Shown: positions 7,038 through 13,446 of the stretch, piece after piece
Numbering within the stretch: position 1 is the stretch's first letter
How the letters are laid out: the number at the start of each line of letters is the position of its first letter
NCBI GenBank assembly: GCA_964374115.1
Contig: CAYJXK010000013.1
Location: 1-20,246, forward strand
Reading direction: 5' to 3'
Length of the DNA: 20,246 nt
Source: CAYJXK01 sp964374115
GTDB taxonomy: Bacteria; Patescibacteriota; Patescibacteriia; Magasanikbacterales; UBA922
Made by a program: the position numbers and the translations under genes
The notes under the pieces: generated by a model
Told to the model about the DNA's origin: nothing
Seen by the model: only the letters and a program-made list of their open reading frames with translations
Database searches by the model: none

Positions 7038-7904
7038 ATGCAGCACTCCATCCACAAAGGTGTTATCACAGTCGCAGGCCTTGGCACACGGTTTTTGCCA
7101 GCGACCAAATCCATGCCCAAAGAGATGCTTCCTGTGCTCGACAAGCCAGTGGTGCAATATATTGTCGAGGAGATGGCGGCGAGTGGCATCACAGAAATTA
7201 TTTTTGTCACGAGTTCTCAAAAGCGCGCGATAGAAGATCATTTTGACCGAGATCATGGACTCGAGGATTATCTACAGGCGCAAGGGAATATTGATCGCGT
7301 CGCTCCGCTCATTGCTCTTTCGGAAAAGGTTCGTTTTTTTTACACTCGTCAGTCCGCGCCACGAGGCAATGGACACGCGCTTCTCTGCGCGCGGGAATTT
7401 TTGGGAGATGAACCATTTGTGTTTTCTGATGGGGATAGCATTATTGATGGGAAAACGCCAGTGATCCGTCAGCTCATGAACATATTCGGAAAGACCAATA
7501 GTTCCTTGATCGGGGTAGAGCGTATAAACGACTCCAAGGCAATGACTCTATATGGCAATGTATATGGTATCCCAGTGAAAGACCGATTATATCGGGTGAA
7601 AAAATTAGTAGAAAAGCCGGCGCAGAATGCCGTGTCCCCACAAGGGCTTATCGTGGGAGGCATGCGATATGTGTTTACCAAAGATATCTGGAGTTTTCTT
7701 ACCAAACAAAAGCCCGGGAGAAGCGGAGAAATCTGGGTCGCGGATGCGGCGAACGCCCTTGCGAAGAAGAAACCATTTTTCGCGTACGAATACGAGGGGA
7801 CGTATTTCGACACCGGCGACAAATTAGCGCTTCTCAAGGCCGCGATTCATTTTGCGATGAAGGACACTGGGATGCGCGAAGAAATCGTTCAGTTGATTAC
7901 CTGA
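7038..7904 (+). CDS. galU: UTP--glucose-1-phosphate uridylyltransferase
   Basis: This 288-residue cytoplasmic nucleotidyltransferase makes UDP-glucose from UTP and glucose-1-phosphate, feeding glycolipid and surface polysaccharide synthesis. The nucleotide-binding signature GLGTRFLPATK, then PKEMLPVLDKP and QYIVEE, lies within the first 45 residues. The APRGNGHALLCAR segment corresponds to the usual P-L-G-L-G-H-A. A metal-binding Asp-containing stretch (SDGDS) follows, then VEKP, the VGGMRYVF strand, and a C-terminal YFDTGDKLALLKA typical of GalU. Length agrees with bacterial GalU. The ATG is the only one in frame before the motif; no clear Shine-Dalgarno precedes it. A sugar other than glucose cannot be ruled out. 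The minus-strand glycosyltransferase in this window could use its product. Confidence 0.93.
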   Translation: MQHSIHKGVITVAGLGTRFLPATKSMPKEMLPVLDKPVVQYIVEEMAASGITEIIFVTSSQKRAIEDHFDRDHGLEDYLQAQGNIDRVAPLIALSEKVRFFYTRQSAPRGNGHALLCAREFLGDEPFVFSDGDSIIDGKTPVIRQLMNIFGKTNSSLIGVERINDSKAMTLYGNVYGIPVKDRLYRVKKLVEKPAQNAVSPQGLIVGGMRYVFTKDIWSFLTKQKPGRSGEIWVADAANALAKKKPFFAYEYEGTYFDTGDKLALLKAAIHFAMKDTGMREEIVQLIT

Positions 7905-7914
7905 GGATTGTGTA

Positions 7915-7968
7915 AACCCATAACGAGTTTTTTCCTCTCGCGTCAGACATGGAAACTCGCTACAAGTT
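7915..7968. repeat. Palindromic repeat copy 2 (after galU)
   Basis: A diverged copy of the same unit begins about 10 bp after the galU stop. The left arm contains CATAACGAGTTT, the centre TTCCTCTCGCGTCAGACATGG, shared almost base for base with copy 1, and the right arm AAACTCGCTACAAGTT. Because the right arm has drifted, the outer pairing is weaker than in the other copies. It sits at the junction between galU and the pilin-like array. Confidence 0.7.
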
Positions 7969-8005
7969 GTATGACATCTATACAGCGCCATGAAAACACA
8001 GAAAA

Positions 8006-8073
8006 TACAAAAACACGAAAACAGGTGACAAACCAGATGTTTTCTGTGTTGTTCTGTTTTCTGTGTTTTTGTA
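8006..8073. repeat. A-rich/T-rich inverted repeat around the first pilin-like gene start
   Basis: The arm TACAAAAACACGAAAACAG (8006-8024) is the reverse complement of 8054-8073 apart from one extra T. The Shine-Dalgarno AGGTGA (8023-8028) and ATG (8037) fall at the arm edge and in the loop, while the right arm encodes the hydrophobic core of the signal peptide. The right arm contains the 14-mer TTTTCTGTGTTTTT (8057-8070) that recurs in other signal-peptide coding regions of the array. Confidence 0.65.
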
Positions 8074-8504
8074 TGAGTGTATTTTCTGTTTCTCTTTTTG
8101 CGCTCCCATCTCCCGCGTACGCCGAAGAAGACAAAAAAACCGACAAAGAATATCAACTTCCACCCGGGTTTCAGGAGCTCAATCAAGTGGGAAGTACTAC
8201 TATCCCCACACTTCTCGGCGGATGGATCGGGTATTTTGTGCTTGGGCCGATTGGAGCGTTTGCGATTGTCATGTTTGTGTATGGCGGCGTGCTTTGGATG
8301 ACATCAGGCGGCAACGCGGACAACCACCGCAAAGCGATGACGACGATCACGTGGGCGGCGCTTGGCCTTATTGCCATGCTCACAAGCTATGCGCTACTCA
8401 AATTTTTCTTTAGCGCGCTTGAGAAGTGTGAGAGTTTCAAACAAGAAGATCAATGTCTCGAGCAAGTGAGTTGTAGTTGGGATGGAGGGAAATGCGTGCA
8501 ATAG
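8037..8504 (+). CDS. Pilin-like exported membrane protein 1 with PSI-like cysteine tail
   Basis: This 155-residue protein is the first of the array. It has a signal peptide with a Phe/Cys-rich core and a cleavage site near SPAYA-EE (29/30). A short acidic exported head follows, then two membrane helices (about 63-87 and 102-126) joined by SGGNADNHRK, which matches the T4SS_pilin (VirB2/TrbC-like) pattern. The C-terminal tail carries four cysteines (131, 140, 146, 153) spaced C-x8-C-x5-C-x-W-x4-C, like the tail of a PSI/plexin-type mini-domain and shared with the protein at 9892. The start at 8037 is preferred over 7971 because AGGTGA lies 8 bases upstream. Three bases separate it from the solute-binding protein gene. 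The function is not known; a subunit of a surface fibre or T4SS-like apparatus is inferred. Confidence 0.82.
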   Translation: MFSVLFCFLCFCMSVFSVSLFALPSPAYAEEDKKTDKEYQLPPGFQELNQVGSTTIPTLLGGWIGYFVLGPIGAFAIVMFVYGGVLWMTSGGNADNHRKAMTTITWAALGLIAMLTSYALLKFFFSALEKCESFKQEDQCLEQVSCSWDGGKCVQ

Positions 8505-8507
8505 TGT

Positions 8508-9884
8508 ATGTCAATAAAATCATCCATATTATTTACGGCCATACTCGTTGTTCTTCTTACCACGGGCTTTGGTTGTCGTGGTCTTTCCGAGGATGAACAA
8601 GCGGCCATTCAGCCGGTTCTTCTCAATTATTGGACGGTGTATAATGATCTTCCGACACTCCAAAAATTCGCTCAAGAATACAAAGCCATCCGTCCGTATG
8701 TCACCATCAACATCCGCCAAGTGCGATCTGGTGAATTCAACACATTATTTCTGAATGCCTTGGCAGACGATGTCGCTCCAGACATTATTTCCATTCACAC
8801 GAGATGGCTTCGCGCGTATCAATCGCGTCTTTCTCTTATGCCAAAAACCGTAGAGGTCGCATCGGTCACAGTGAAAGGCACGTACCAACCAGAAACCATT
8901 GTAACCAAAGAAACATTTGAAATGCAGGGTGTCTCTGGCGTAAAAAAATATTTTCTCCCGACGGTCGCCGATGATGTGATCATCGGGAGCAATGTGTATG
9001 GATTGCCGCTTGCGCTCGACACCATGGTCCTCTATTATAATAAAGATTTGCTTGATAAATCGGGCATTCCAGAGCCTCCCAAGACTTGGGGCGACTTTTT
9101 GACAGCAGTGAAACAAACGACGAAGTTTAACAAGCAGGGGGATATTATCCAATCCGGGACCGCGCTTGGCACAGGGGTCAATATTGATCACGCGCCGGAT
9201 GTGATGGCGTTGCTTTTGAAGCAAAACGGCGTATCAGTGACGGACAAAGGCGCGGTGACTTTTTCTGCCGGCGTGAATGCGAATAACGCGGAACACCCCA
9301 CGATCCAGGCGCTTCGATTTTATACAGATTTTTCTCGGTTTACCAAAGAGGCCTATAGCTGGAATGCCAAAATGGAAAACGCGTTCGATGCCTTTACGCG
9401 GGGCAAAGTGGTATTTTATTTTGGGTTTGCCTTCGATTATCTGCGTATCAAAGCCAAAGCGCCGCAAATGAATATAGATATTCTCCCTGTGCCGCAACTC
9501 AATGAAGCGGAACCGGTGAATGTCGCCAATTACTGGATGGAAAGTGTGGTGAAAAAATCAAAAAATCAAAACGAGGCATGGGATTTCATTCGGTTTATCA
9601 CCACGCAAGAAAAGATCAAAGCATATACAGATACCACAAAACAACCATCGCCACTGCGAGCGCATGTGGAAGAACAAAAGAAAGACGAATTTTTCGCGCC
9701 ATTCGTGGCTGGTATTTTGAACGCGGACAATTGGTATGGAGGGAGAAATGTCACGGTTGCCGAAGAGGCGCTTCGAGATATGGCAGAAAAATTGGTAGAG
9801 CCGTATGTGGAGAACAAAGATCCGCTGTCACGCGATATTACCATTATTCAGCAGGCTGCCTCTGTAATACAGCAGACGATGTAA
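8508..9884 (+). CDS. Extracellular solute-binding protein, family 1-like lipoprotein
   Basis: This 458-residue protein is a type-2 periplasmic-binding-fold protein of the kind that delivers sugars or oligosaccharides to ABC importers. The signal sequence ends TTGFGC, so Cys23 is a probable lipidation site, although the lipobox is not perfect. Family features include LQKFAQEYKA early, DDVAPDIISIHTRW (the ligand-binding D-x-x-x-W region), VYGLPLALDTMVLYYNKDLL, PKTWGDFLTAVK, a G-K-V-V-F-Y-F-G strand and EAWDFIRFITTQE near the C terminus. No ABC permease or ATPase gene is present. It is embedded between two pilin-like genes with gaps of 3 and 7 bp, implying one transcript and possibly a shared surface function. 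The ligand cannot be predicted. Confidence 0.88.
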   Translation: MSIKSSILFTAILVVLLTTGFGCRGLSEDEQAAIQPVLLNYWTVYNDLPTLQKFAQEYKAIRPYVTINIRQVRSGEFNTLFLNALADDVAPDIISIHTRWLRAYQSRLSLMPKTVEVASVTVKGTYQPETIVTKETFEMQGVSGVKKYFLPTVADDVIIGSNVYGLPLALDTMVLYYNKDLLDKSGIPEPPKTWGDFLTAVKQTTKFNKQGDIIQSGTALGTGVNIDHAPDVMALLLKQNGVSVTDKGAVTFSAGVNANNAEHPTIQALRFYTDFSRFTKEAYSWNAKMENAFDAFTRGKVVFYFGFAFDYLRIKAKAPQMNIDILPVPQLNEAEPVNVANYWMESVVKKSKNQNEAWDFIRFITTQEKIKAYTDTTKQPSPLRAHVEEQKKDEFFAPFVAGILNADNWYGGRNVTVAEEALRDMAEKLVEPYVENKDPLSRDITIIQQAASVIQQTM

Positions 9885-9891
9885 CGAATAT

Positions 9892-10800
9892 ATGCGTACC
9901 AGACGAACATCCATATATATATTATTATTTGTTTCTACTCTTTCTTTCTTTTTTTCATCAAAGGAAATTTTTGCGGCAAATATAGGCGCTGATGTAGAAC
10001 AAAATACCGCGGGACTACAATGGGACAAAAGCACTCTTGGGAGTGCAAATAGTCCTGCCCTCACCGTGGCTATCGGCGGATCTTTCACGCATACAGTGAA
10101 AGCAACTGCAAACGCATCAATAAGTTTGACCTGTTTCAATTGCAACAAAGCCACATTTCAAGATAAAGGAAATGGCGTAGGGATGATAACGTGGGATACA
10201 ACAGGAGAAGGAGATGACATCTATTTATTTGAACTTACAGCAACAGCGGAGGGTTTTTCTATTAACGGAACATTGTATATTCAATTGGGTTCAGGTACTC
10301 CCATTGACTGTACAACAAAAAAATCAGAAAGCGACTGCTCGAAAACGTCTACGTGTGTCTGGTTTGATTCCACGAACAGCTGTAAAGGCGCGGGGCAATT
10401 GACCGAAGAAGAAAAAACAGAACTCCAAAAACTCAAAACCAAAGCGCTCCTCGACGCGTACGCGGAGCAATACAAAATGCCGGAAAACTATACAGGACCC
10501 TTGCCCGAGTGCGCCTTCAAAGGCAATTGTGATGATATCAATGATGTTCTCGAGCTTGCGATCAAAGTGGCAAAGTGGCTGTTTGGCATTATTGGCACGA
10601 TCGCCCTGTGCGTGTTTATCTATGGCGGGTTTACGTTAATTATTTCTTTTGGTAATCCGGATAAAGTAAAAAAAGGCCAAAAAGCGTTGGTGTCGGCAGT
10701 GATCGGCATCATTATTGCTTTTAGCGCGTATGTGGGAGTCAAATTTATTCTCGAGGCGTTCCAAGTGAGTGAGTTTTTTACCGTGCCGTTTCAGCAATAA
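9892..10800 (+). CDS. Pilin-like protein 2 with N-terminal beta-rich domain and PSI-like cysteine motif
   Basis: This 302-residue protein is the longest of the array. It has a signal peptide (about 1-28), then a beta-strand-rich segment of about 110 residues (30-135) containing VAIGGSFTHTVKATA and ending with a FELTATAEGFSINGTLYI strand pair, which resembles an Ig-like/cadherin-like putative domain. Next comes a four-cysteine motif (140, 149, 155, 164) with spacing C-x8-C-x5-C-x-W, matching the C-terminal tail of the 8037 protein. A charged helix and a second cysteine pair (207, 213) follow. The T4SS_pilin-like hairpin (about 228-292) has GGFTLIISFGNPDKVKKG between its helices. It therefore looks like a pilin fold fused to an exported adhesion or recognition head. 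The Ig assignment is from sequence character only. Confidence 0.8.
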   Translation: MRTRRTSIYILLFVSTLSFFFSSKEIFAANIGADVEQNTAGLQWDKSTLGSANSPALTVAIGGSFTHTVKATANASISLTCFNCNKATFQDKGNGVGMITWDTTGEGDDIYLFELTATAEGFSINGTLYIQLGSGTPIDCTTKKSESDCSKTSTCVWFDSTNSCKGAGQLTEEEKTELQKLKTKALLDAYAEQYKMPENYTGPLPECAFKGNCDDINDVLELAIKVAKWLFGIIGTIALCVFIYGGFTLIISFGNPDKVKKGQKALVSAVIGIIIAFSAYVGVKFILEAFQVSEFFTVPFQQ

Positions 10801-10836
10801 GCCATGGGTTTTGAGCCATGAGATAATTTCTACTCT

Positions 10837-11271
10837 ATGAAGTCAAGACAAAATTTTCGTGTTTTCTGCATGTTCGTCTCTATTTTCGTTATTCCATTGA
10901 TTATTACTCTTGTCTCATTTTCATCGGCATTCGCGGAATCCGCCCCAGTGGTCAAACTTATCAACCCGATTGGGGGAAGCGCAGAAAATCCAGAAGGGCA
11001 AGTGTCTCCACAACTTATCGCGGGTGGCATTATTCAAAAAGTGTTCACGATCCTCGGATCAGTCGCGCTTCTCGCGTTTGTCTTGGGCGGCGCAGAGTGG
11101 TTGAGCTCCGCAGGGAATCCGGAAAAAGTAAAGAAGGGAACGCAAATCATGCTCTGGGCAGTCATAGGCCTTTTCCTTATTTTTGTTAGTTATGCTATAC
11201 TGAATGTCATATTTATCTCGCTTGGGGCCGTGGGGCTGGAGAACACGACCAATGCGCCAGCGGCGCCGTGA
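10837..11271 (+). CDS. Pilin-like exported membrane protein 3
   Basis: This 144-residue protein has a signal peptide ending near AFAES (31-35), a short Pro/Gly-rich head (about 34-60) and two membrane helices around GGAEWLSSAGNPEKVKKG. The hairpin is closest to that of the preceding protein (GNP-[DE]-KVKKG in both). The tail is short and Ala/Pro-rich. No cysteine head is present. A gap of 36 bp with no clear Shine-Dalgarno separates it from the preceding gene. The downstream gene has its own likely promoter, so this may end the first transcriptional block. Confidence 0.82.
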   Translation: MKSRQNFRVFCMFVSIFVIPLIITLVSFSSAFAESAPVVKLINPIGGSAENPEGQVSPQLIAGGIIQKVFTILGSVALLAFVLGGAEWLSSAGNPEKVKKGTQIMLWAVIGLFLIFVSYAILNVIFISLGAVGLENTTNAPAAP

Positions 11272-11324
11272 TCGTTCGATATGAAACGATACAAAAATCC
11301 CTGCCTATTTTCCGTGTCTTTCAT

Positions 11325-11330
11325 TATAAT
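11325..11330 (+). promoter_or_regulatory. Candidate -10 element upstream of pilin-like gene 4
   Basis: A perfect TATAAT lies in the 97-bp gap between pilin-like genes 3 and 4. No good -35 box lies at 16-18 bases. Transcription would start at about 11336-11338, which coincides with the first base of the 11-bp inverted repeat described next. Confidence 0.45.
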
Positions 11331-11335
11331 AGAAA

Positions 11336-11383
11336 GTATGCGTTTGCCTCTCAAAGAGGTGAGCGCCGATGACAAACGCATAC
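11336..11383 (+). promoter_or_regulatory. Two-stem structure enclosing the ribosome binding site and start codon of pilin-like gene 4
   Basis: A perfect 11-bp inverted repeat, GTATGCGTTTG (11336-11346) and CAAACGCATAC (11373-11383), brackets the translation start. Inside it CCTCT-CAA-AGAGG (11347-11359) forms a second perfect hairpin whose right arm is part of the Shine-Dalgarno AGAGGTGA. The start codon (11369-11371) lies between the two stems. In mRNA both the ribosome binding site and start codon would be held in structure, as in translational attenuators or RNA thermometers. Confidence 0.6.
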
Positions 11384-11887
11384 GTCCTATATAAATTATT
11401 TTTTCGTATGATTCAGCCAATCCAATACATGCGCTCTCGATACATCACACTGTTCGTGATGATAGCCACAATCGCCGTAGGCCTTTTTGCCGCTCCATCC
11501 GTCTTTGGCCAAACCTGCGACACTGGCAAATGTTCCAATACAGGAAAAACGTGCGCGGCAGCAACTGATTGTCAAATAGATTTTGGAGTCAAGGACGTAT
11601 CCAATGGTCTTGCGGGGAGTCTTGGCAATGAAACGCTCATCAAAACAGTCACAAGAGTTATCAATGTGGCGCTTGGGCTTCTGGGTATTATCGCGGTGGT
11701 CATTATCCTCATCGGTGGGTTCAAATGGATGACTGCTGGCGGCAACGAAGACAAGGTGGCAGAAGCTCGCAAAATGATATTTGCCGGCATTATCGGTCTC
11801 GCCATCATTCTTTCCGCGTGGGCGATCGCGAAGTTTGTGATACAGAGTTTGTCGCAGGCGACTGGATCTGGGGTTGTAGCGCCATAG
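11369..11887 (+). CDS. Pilin-like protein 4 (first of the conversion trio), cysteine-rich head
   Basis: This 172-residue protein starts at 11369, where AGGTGA lies 6 bases upstream; an internal Met at codon 14 would shorten the n-region. The signal peptide ends near VFGQ-T. The exported head (about 49-70) has four cysteines with the arrangement C-x4-C-x6-C-x5-C (CDTGKC then CSNTGKTC and DC). Then VKDVSNGLAGSLGN leads to the two-helix hairpin with GGFKWMTAGGNEDKVAEARK. Bases 11690-11868 are identical to the same part of the next two genes, while the DNA just upstream differs at more than a third of positions. The topology expected from the lysine/arginine-bearing loop is head and tail outside, loop inside. 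Confidence 0.85.
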   Translation: MTNAYVLYKLFFRMIQPIQYMRSRYITLFVMIATIAVGLFAAPSVFGQTCDTGKCSNTGKTCAAATDCQIDFGVKDVSNGLAGSLGNETLIKTVTRVINVALGLLGIIAVVIILIGGFKWMTAGGNEDKVAEARKMIFAGIIGLAIILSAWAIAKFVIQSLSQATGSGVVAP

Positions 11888-12943
11888 CCATGAGTTCTAT
11901 ATATGAACATGTAATAGAAAGGGGGTGAGAACATGGAACGAACAATGGGACAACTGATGATTCGATACAGATATGCCATTATTCTCGGTGCCGCGTTATT
12001 ATTTGGTTTGTTTCTCGCGCCTATCGCGTTTGGACAGAAGTGTGAAAAGAACAATGCAGGGAAAGATGTGTGTTCAAATAATGGCGCGCCTTGTACCGCG
12101 GATCTGGATTGTAAACCAGCGGATTTTGGATCCAAAGATGTCGCCAACGGCCTTTCTGGCAGTCTTGGCAATGAATCTCTTATCAAAACCGCGACCCGCA
12201 TCATCAACGTCGCTCTCGGCCTTCTCGGGGTGATCGCGGTGGTCATTATCCTCATCGGTGGGTTCAAATGGATGACTGCTGGCGGCAACGAAGACAAGGT
12301 GGCAGAAGCTCGCAAAATGATATTTGCCGGCATTATCGGTCTCGCCATCATTCTTTCCGCGTGGGCGATCGCGAAGTTTGTGATACAGAGTTTGTCGCAG
12401 GCGACTGGATCGGGTACAGTACAATAAAAAAATTAACGGTATTATCACTTCATAAGGAGGATGCATGCATACATATATGATTACGACTATACAGCTTTTG
12501 CGCAAGCAGAGCCAATGGATCGTTTTGATTTCCGCGCTGGTATTTGGTTTGCTTTTTACACTCCCAACGGACGCAAAAAATATTGGTGACTCTTGTTCTG
12601 CTACTGATCCATGCGGCGGGACATTATCTTGTGTGGAGAACAAATGCGCGCAGACGTTCGGAGTGGAAGAAGTCGCGAGTGGCCTTTCTGGCACTCTTGG
12701 CAATGAATCTCTTATCAAAACCGCGACCCGCATCATCAACGTCGCTCTCGGCCTTCTCGGGGTGATCGCGGTGGTCATTATCCTCATCGGTGGGTTCAAA
12801 TGGATGACTGCTGGCGGCAACGAAGACAAGGTGGCAGAAGCTCGCAAAATGATATTTGCCGGCATTATCGGTCTCGCCATCATTCTTTCCGCGTGGGCGA
12901 TCGCGAAGTTTGTGATACAGAGTTTGTCGCAGGCGACTGGATC
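11690..12943 (+). repeat. Three near-identical direct repeats inside pilin-like genes 4, 5 and 6
   Basis: 11690-11868 (179 bp) is identical to 12233-12411. 12149-12411 (263 bp) matches 12681-12943 with a single difference (G 12162 versus C 12694). The repeats encode the membrane hairpin and the sequence immediately before it. Identity starts and stops abruptly inside coding sequence, at different points for the two gene pairs. Confidence 0.9.
11933..12427 (+). CDS. Pilin-like protein 5 (second of the conversion trio), cysteine-rich head
   Basis: This 164-residue protein has a strong GGGGGTGAG ribosome binding site 5-6 bases before the ATG. The signal peptide ends near IAFGQ-K. The exported head has four cysteines (C-x8-C-x6-C-x5-C; CSNNGAPC then DC), related in its last three cysteines to the head of protein 4 but otherwise different. 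The membrane hairpin is identical in protein sequence to protein 6 and nearly so to protein 4. The C terminus is GSGTVQ. It lies 45 bp after gene 4 and 37 bp before gene 6, consistent with an operon of tandem duplicates. Confidence 0.87.
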   Translation: MERTMGQLMIRYRYAIILGAALLFGLFLAPIAFGQKCEKNNAGKDVCSNNGAPCTADLDCKPADFGSKDVANGLSGSLGNESLIKTATRIINVALGLLGVIAVVIILIGGFKWMTAGGNEDKVAEARKMIFAGIIGLAIILSAWAIAKFVIQSLSQATGSGTVQ

Positions 12944-12959
12944 AGGAAGTGTACAATAA
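12465..12959 (+). CDS. Pilin-like protein 6 (third of the conversion trio), cysteine-rich head
   Basis: This 164-residue protein is preceded by an AAGGAGG ribosome binding site, which is only 4 bases before the chosen ATG (12465) and 16 before the next in-frame ATG (12477), so the first is preferred. The signal peptide ends near TDAK-N. The head contains four cysteines in a different arrangement, C-x5-C-x5-C-x4-C (DPCGGTLSC, ENKC), showing that the head is not homologous in detail to those of proteins 4 and 5. From the SGLSG stretch onward the DNA is the same as gene 5 except for one base. The C terminus GSGSVQ again varies. Confidence 0.87.
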   Translation: MHTYMITTIQLLRKQSQWIVLISALVFGLLFTLPTDAKNIGDSCSATDPCGGTLSCVENKCAQTFGVEEVASGLSGTLGNESLIKTATRIINVALGLLGVIAVVIILIGGFKWMTAGGNEDKVAEARKMIFAGIIGLAIILSAWAIAKFVIQSLSQATGSGSVQ

Positions 12960-12974
12960 GATCTTACTGTGTGA

Positions 12975-13010
12975 CCAACCTTCCCTCCGGCTGGCGGAGG
13001 GAAGGGTTGG
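12975..13010 (+). promoter_or_regulatory. Strong intergenic hairpin upstream of pilin-like gene 7
   Basis: CCAACCTTCCCTCCG (12975-12989) pairs with CGGAGGGAAGGGTTGG (12995-13010) over 15 bp with one bulged G. No T run follows, so it is not a classic terminator. The right arm contains the purine-rich stretch that would be the ribosome binding site of the in-frame ATG at 13015, so the hairpin could mask that site or act as an mRNA processing or stability element. Confidence 0.55.
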
Positions 13011-13053
13011 CCTCATGAATAAAATTTTATTGATTCCATATTCCATATTTTGT

Positions 13054-13437
13054 ATGAAAAAATATCTTGTCACCGCGTGCCTCATATTCGTCGGATTTTT
13101 AGCAGGAGTGGCGCCGCTTCTTGCCGAACAAAAAGATCCTCTCGGTCTCAACTATGGCAATCAGACTGGACTTGGGAATTACGATGTTCGGATTACCGTT
13201 GCACGGATCATCAATGTAGTCCTCGGCCTTTTGGGCACGATCGCGCTGGTCATCATTATTTACGCGGGGTTTCTGTGGATGACGGCTGGCGGGAGCGAAG
13301 ACAAGTCGGAAAAAGCGCGAGGGATTTTGTTCGCCGCGGTAATTGGGCTCGCGATTATCCTCAGCGCCTACGCGATTACACGATTTGTGGTTGAGAATTT
13401 GTATGAGGCCACGACCGGAAATACGTACTTTAAGTAG
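13054..13437 (+). CDS. Pilin-like exported membrane protein 7
   Basis: This 127-residue protein, read from ATG 13054, gives a classic signal peptide starting MKKYLVTAC and ending near LLAEQ. An in-frame ATG at 13015 would add 13 hydrophobic residues and has a purine-rich site in the upstream hairpin, so the start is uncertain. The exported head is short, without cysteines (KDPLGLNYGNQ). The hairpin reads AGFLWMTAGGSEDKSEKARG and then AAVIGLAIILSAYAITRFVV, very close to the family consensus and intermediate between the 4-6 group and the 8-12 group of this array. Confidence 0.82.
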   Translation: MKKYLVTACLIFVGFLAGVAPLLAEQKDPLGLNYGNQTGLGNYDVRITVARIINVVLGLLGTIALVIIIYAGFLWMTAGGSEDKSEKARGILFAAVIGLAIILSAYAITRFVVENLYEATTGNTYFK

Positions 13438-13446
13438 CTTTTAGCT

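Noticed and set aside
7908..8036. Upstream extension of pilin-like protein 1 to 7908 or 7971
   Set aside because: The extension runs through palindromic repeat copy 2 and simple repeats; AGGTGA is correctly spaced for ATG 8037, which directly begins a good signal peptide.
11572..12883. Two long minus-strand open frames (259 and 269 codons) across pilin-like genes 4-6
   Set aside because: They are antisense shadows of the repeated plus-strand genes. The same peptide appears in each because the underlying DNA is repeated, and the plus-strand frames have signal peptides, ribosome binding sites and family motifs.
11690..12943. The regularly spaced identical segments as a CRISPR-like or tandem non-coding array
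   Set aside because: They are 179-263 bp, coding, and lie in the same frame within complete genes; there are no short repeats with uniform spacers.
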